Positions 46,957 through 51,979 of a stretch of 51,979 nt of DNA are shown in pieces (within the stretch, counting starts at the first letter, position 1; each line of letters begins with the position of its first letter). The notes beneath the pieces are model-generated. The model was not told where the DNA came from. It ran no database searches and saw only the letters and a program-made list of their open reading frames with translations. This stretch comes from Ectocarpus siliculosus (Eukaryota > Sar > Phaeophyceae > Ectocarpales > Ectocarpaceae): positions 3,368,047 through 3,420,025 of the forward strand of contig FN649739.1 in assembly GCA_000310025.1 (NCBI GenBank), written 5' to 3'. The translations under genes were made by a program, and so were the position numbers.

Positions 46957-49900
46957 ATGAACAATGCCGCCGAGCTTGTGGAGCTACGGAAGCAAGGCTC
47001 GATCACGCAGGAGGAATTCTTTGTTGCGTTAAATCAGCTGCGTCGGGCAAACACGGGTTCAGCGTCAGCAATAGCAGAAGCTTCGGCCGAGGTAGTAGTA
47101 GTGGGCGGCGTTGACAAGGGTCATGTTCCTAGGATCGACAGTTCTAGTTCGACAGCCTCTGTCGTCGACACCGCCAGGAGAGAAGCAGAAGGAGATGAGA
47201 TTATCGCAGAAGATTGTGCTTCTGATGATCATGGTTGTCATGCTGTTAGCGGCGGAGAGGTCAGCTCCGTAAGTGGGCCGGCGGAGACTCCACGACCAAA
47301 TACCGTTGCGCGATCACCTACGGCCGGGCCACTTCCCGAGGCCAGGCATCACATCTCCTCCATAGCGGCACGGCAAATCGACACTAACAGCGGCCGTGTT
47401 GATGATGTCGTGGTCGGCGCGACTACGACTTCGCCGGGCGTAGATCGACCGCCTCTGTCTGACGGCAGCTATTCGATAGGTGATATTCATGCAGAAGCGC
47501 GCTACCAGAGGGAACCAAGCAGATCGTTATTCCCAGAGACAGGACAGGAGCGTCGGGTTCCCGATGCCGACGTCGTCGGGGGCGACTCACGACGCCAGGA
47601 AAACGACGAGATCGACGAGAAACATGACGAGTGCGAGGCAGCACCACACGCAAAGATCGCCGACGATGACTCCGGGTGGCATACCTCCCCAAGCGGCGAG
47701 AAGACTCAGCAATCAACCAGCAACCGCCGCCGTTCGTCGATTGCGAGCCCTCAGCGGCAGTGGCAGCACGCCTACCGAAAGACACCCGAGAGTGATGGTG
47801 GAGATCGCAGCGTAGGACCCACGTCGGCAGCGGCGGAGGGCTCCAATGACTACGGCACGGAGTTGGTGGCCACGTTTGAAAAAGGATCGGGTACAGATAA
47901 ACACTCACGGCCGGGTAGTTTGCAGTTGGTAGAACCGAGCCAGTATCAGAATAGCAGTGGCGAAAGCACCGGCGGCCGGAGGTTCTGTCAATCGCAACCA
48001 GCCACGCCGTCGCGTTCCTTCGATGGGCATGGCGGCTGTAGCAAACCAAGGGTAGCTGCGGGAATTTCGCCGAGGAAGAGCGACGGTGACTGCACCGTTG
48101 ATGCCATTGCCAACACTTCAACGCGCTCCGCACCTAAACCGCATTGGTGGCCGGCTGGCGGGGAATTGTTCCAACCGCATTGGCAACGCTGCAGCACCAC
48201 CACCAGCAGGCGACAGATGTCGAAGTCGAAGCCGAGTACACCATCTCGTTTAAGACCTGGGAGAGGTGACACCTGTCAAGAGGGTGACCATGCCGACACC
48301 GGCGACCGCCCCGCGTGGGGGGCCAGGGTGTCCCCAAGAAGGAGTAACGATGGCACGACGATGGCCTTGAAAACACAGCGGTCACCAGCCAAGCCCCCTT
48401 GGCGGCCGGCCGGGGAAGTAGATAATCAGCCGCGCTCCCAACAGAGCAGCAGGCACTGTCGCTCGCAAACCACCGCCACGCCTTCGGGCTTCTCTTCCCA
48501 GGGCACTGCCTCTGATCCGACGATGGCGACGGCGTGGAGTGGCACGACCGCAAGCGCTGGGAGTGGGTTTGTCGAGAGAAGCGAAAGGCGACATCGCCTC
48601 GGCTACACGTGTCCTCCCGATCCCGGCCGGGCTGCGTCACTGCAGCAGCTCCGACCAGAAGCACACAGAGAAGGCAAGGCGTCGCCACCAGCAGCAGCAG
48701 CTACGCCGGGGGGGCACAGAGCGGCAGCTACGCCTTTCTCCAGCCGGCGAAGACGACGACCGGACAACAACACCACCGCGGAAGAGCAAGACGGTACAAC
48801 CACCACCCCGCAAGCAGGTCAAGCACCTTCAATCAGTCCCACGCGTGTACCCCACGTCGGCGATCGCCACGAGCTGGACGACGACGACAACGGCGGCGTA
48901 ACCGGTGCCGGTACAGGGCTTCCAGCGGGCGCGGCGGGCGGCCTGTGGCGGAGCAGAGGGAGACATCGAGAGCCAAGAGGCCCGCCTCGGCGCCGGCACA
49001 GCGGGAACAGCACCGGCAGCGTCGGGAGCTTCGACTCCGACCGCTACTTCACGACGGCGGTGCGGTGTGACCGTTTCGGGTACCCTTTGCACGAGCGGGA
49101 GTGCCTGGGCAGCTACGGCGCCGGCGCCGGCCTCAGTGGCGGGCGAGGACCTCGATATTCTCCCATGATCAAGGGTTTGCCGGACTTTTACGAGTCTCGG
49201 CCGAAGCGCCAGAGTCGCGATGATGAGTCCTTGGGGCGAAGAACCCACGGGAATAACCGTGAGGCGCAAGCGTGTAGGTCGGCGTCGCTGTACCAAAGGA
49301 CCACGGAGTGGCGGGCAAAGGCGAGCGAGGTCAGGTAAGAAATCGAACTGCACCCTCGCGATACGTGTGCGGTACACGCCACCAACACGGTAATGGTTGG
49401 GGATGAGCGTAGTTCGAATGTTTCTTTCAACGAAGATGCCGGTATGTAGGGCTTGAAGGGTGTATACCGTATGTGTAGGCGAAATATATAGTCATCAGTC
49501 GCTGTCCGTAGGGGCTTGCTGTTGCCTCACGTGCTCAACATACATAGAGATACCCTTGGGCCGACTGCCGAGCCTGTTTGTGGGTCCGTCCTCCTGCAAT
49601 CCTTGACGAACGATCACGGTTCATTCTTGTATCCCTGTTTCGACTCGAGTCTCCGCTGCGTGCCTCCGGAACGACGAGGCGTACAGGCTTGCTGCTTGCG
49701 CGCTCATTCCATCTCCACCGCCCTCCCCGTTGGCAACCCCGCTCGTTGTTACATTTTCTGATTTGATCGCCGCTGGAAATAAATACTAGAGCGCGCAAGC
49801 TTGCTCAGCGCGAAGAGCAGGAGCTGAGGGACTGCACTTTCCAGCCGAACGTGCCGCTGCGAGGAGCGCTTGTCTCCGGCAGCGTCACGAGGGCCGCCGA

Positions 49901-51393
49901 GCCTATCGGTCACGGTCACGATTGTGTCGGAAGAAGCTCGAGTTGCAAGCCCGTAGAAAACGATGACGAAGGGAACGGTAGTGGGGGGAATGCCTGCGGT
50001 GGTGATGTTCATGTCGATGCTGGTGGTACGTGTGGTGTTAATGGAGGTGGCGGCGGCGGCGGCTGTGGCGGTAATCACGGTGGTGAAGCAGGCGAAGGCA
50101 CTGCCGCCGGTCCTAGGAGCGTAGAGAAAGAAACGCGCTCGTGTATGAGCAGCAGGGCGGTTTCTTCTCCTTCGCAGGGTAGAGGGTGCCCGGGGAACAA
50201 TGTGGTGCAACGGCTGTTCGACGAGACCCGGCGGCTGGACGAACGAAGGTTTGAAGGCCAGGAGAGGAAAAATATGGCGGCGGAGGAGGAATACGCCCGC
50301 ACGTGTACATTTCAGGTGAGCCAAGCCCCGTCCTCGTGGGGGCAAAAAGTGGAAACAGGCGGCACCGGCTGAGACCTTGGCAGTTCAATTCAGTACTTTA
50401 TTCATGCCTTGATTTTGTCTGGGTGCTGTAGTAGCGCTGTAGCGGTCTCTGTATCAGGCTGGTGGCCGGCGAAATAGCGCGACACAGATGCACTATGCGC
50501 GTTGTAGGCTCATACCCTTGCATTGCGACGGGTGATCGGTATTTTTTTTTTTTTTGTTCTTCACTTCAAATCAGCGCTCACAGCACTTGTGCCGTTTATT
50601 CCAACCCGTGGTCACACAGAAGAGCCCCTCTCTACCCTCCCCTCCTGCGGTACTTTGCCTTCGATTTTTAATGCGAGAAGAGGTCAGCACTCTCTTCCCT
50701 CTGTGTACACACGAACTAGCGCTATCCACTTGGCCAGGAGCGGAAGCGAGAGAAAAACTCACTTTGCAAGAAAAGCTCGCCTACGCCGGGATTCGAACCC
50801 CTGACCTGACCTCTAGAAGGTTACGAGGCTACCAACTAGACCACCGGGGCGACCGGGTATAAGGCAGGCCGAATGCCTTGGCACAATGTGGCCTTATACA
50901 GGGACCACTGTTGTGCAAGGGGCCAGGTTTTACAGCGTGATGACTCCCGGTGCAGAACCCCGCATGTCATCGTACCTGATGAGCTTCTCCTCCTTTATTG
51001 GGCCATGATGCTGCTAGAGCGGTCGGGCGCTTGATCGGCCGGTGCAAAAGGCCCGAAAATCGACTCACAAACACGTGCACACAAAGGGAACTCGGACTAC
51101 GTAGCGTGTTAGCTTCTTCACTTGCTAGATCCAGCGCCTTTGCTCTACACGGCATGCTCGGAAGACATTTGTTTACACCTACACCGGCACTCTCCACTTT
51201 TTCCTTTTTGGTTCCTTTCCCGGCATGTCTACCCCCCCCCCCATGCTTTCAGCCGTCTCTGGTGCAAGGGAAGTCCACGAGCGCAACCATCCGAGTGGCA
51301 TCTCGATATCGAGACCCACCACGGGCAGCGTCTGCCCCCCCCGCGGGCAGGAGGCGAGATTTTGACCAGGAGGACCTAATTTTTCATCCCAAG
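46957..51393 (+). CDS. Second LY...CTFxP repeat protein, 5' part with SHOCT-like N-terminus
   Basis: Exons 46957-49334, 49790-50315 and 51253-51393 have matching phases (2, 0, 0). The gene runs on beyond the last donor (CCCAAG/GTGTAT). Residues 1-30 (NAAELVELRKQGSITQEEFF) resemble the SHOCT short helical domain. Residues about 40-770 are disordered, rich in Ser, Thr, Arg, Pro and Gln. Two repeats follow: SLYQRTTEW...CTFQPNV, and RLFDETRRL...CTFQ/PSLV, whose Pro is encoded across the splice junction. A further IFHP motif lies at the end of exon 3. Each LY/LF-to-CTF gap is 28 residues of charged helix. It shares the repeat type with the gene at 22450-29877 but not its flanking sequence. At least 1,015 residues; function unknown. 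Confidence 0.72.
50778..50850 (-). other. tRNA-like sequence (probable pseudogene or SINE head)
   Basis: On the reverse strand, a good A box (TGGTCTAGTTGG) and a perfect B box (GGTTCGAATCC) sit at tRNA spacing. A TTTT pol III-type terminator follows within about 10 nt of the 3' end. The acceptor and T stems mismatch at several positions, so a working tRNA is unlikely. Lies in the intron between exons 49790-50315 and 51253-51393. Confidence 0.45.
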
Positions 51394-51399
51394 GTGTAT

Positions 51400-51400
51400 C

Positions 51401-51498
<98 letters not shown>

Positions 51499-51521
51499 GC
51501 TGCTGCTGTTGTTGTCGTCGC

Positions 51522-51549
<28 letters not shown>
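51400..51549. repeat. (TTG)n microsatellite directly after a splice donor
   Basis: About 150 bp of TTG/GTT triplets starting within 10 nt of the GTGTAT donor at 51394. Interrupted by GCT and CGT variants near the end. Frames through it give poly-Val or poly-Asn and are not genes. Confidence 0.9.
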
Positions 51550-51554
<5 letters not shown>

Positions 51555-51864
51555 ACTCTCCCAGCCCCTGGTCAGTACCTTCTAACATCTGTACCGGTCC
51601 GGCTGACGCGGACGTCATAAGCGGTCAAAGGCCAACCAACCCCCCAAAAAGGGCACGGCACTTTGAAAAGAAAACGTATTTCCGCCAGCGAATACTTGTT
51701 GAATTGGTGACACCAACGCCCCCTGGGACGCACGAAACCGCGATCGCGCATCCGACTAAAGCCGGATACAGGCGCAGTTCTGGGGGTCGTGAGAAAACAC
51801 CTGCAACAGCAACGGTCCTCCCTATCTCATTTGACCTCGGTGTCTTTCTCTATCTTCTATCTGT

Positions 51865-51870
51865 TTGTCC

Positions 51871-51917
<47 letters not shown>

Positions 51918-51979
51918 CGTGTGTGTCTCTGTCTGTCTGTCTGTCTCGCTCGCTCTCTCCCTCCCTCCCTCCCTCCCTC
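51865..51979. repeat. (GTCT)n and (CCCT)n microsatellites at the window edge
   Basis: A long GTCT array, then GTGT and CTCG variants, then CCCT repeats up to the last base of the window. Confidence 0.9.

Overview
The window looks like nuclear DNA of a photosynthetic stramenopile, most likely a brown alga of the Ectocarpus type; the genus is inferred. Genes are split by many GT-AG introns. Exons are GC-rich and carry triplet repeats that encode poly-Ala, poly-Arg and poly-Ser. Introns and intergenic DNA are AT-richer and full of minisatellites. The best phylogenetic clue is a nuclear gene for plastid ribosomal protein bL28 whose first exon encodes a signal peptide ending in an ASGF motif, the bipartite plastid presequence of algae with a complex red plastid.

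Layout. 1-440 is a homopolymer-stuttered stretch that looks like poor sequence. 1.5-8.9 kb (-) holds a large gene ending in a CHGN/beta4-GalT-like glycosyltransferase domain. 10.0-11.7 kb (-) holds the 3' part of an unknown gene, and 13.6-14.0 kb (-) two exons of another. 14.3-21.4 kb is a transposon field: inverted-repeat MITEs, two copies of a piggyBac-like TTAA element and a direct duplication that preserves the empty site of one of them. An unknown two-exon gene fragment (+) sits inside it at 17.5-18.5 kb. 22.4-29.9 kb (-) holds a gene of about 12 exons encoding six 'LY...CTFxP' repeats. 31.5-32.0 kb (-) has a short ORF with an in-frame 37-codon duplication. 32.5-39.3 kb (+) encodes a type I membrane protein with a beta-helix ectodomain. 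42.6-46.6 kb (-) is the bL28 gene with about 2.6 kb and 1.1 kb introns. 47.0 kb to the window edge (+) is a second LY...CTFxP gene, divergent from bL28 across 336 bp.

Exon models were built by hand from splice-site consensus, reading-phase agreement between consecutive exons and protein-level continuity. For bL28, the beta-helix gene, the two LY...CTFxP genes and the glycosyltransferase gene the phases agree at nearly every junction, which makes chance unlikely. The 5' or 3' ends of several genes are not resolved. The genes do not form an obvious pathway. Two recurring themes are the LY...CTFxP repeat genes and 70-130 bp tandem repeats that sit on or next to splice junctions in at least five genes.
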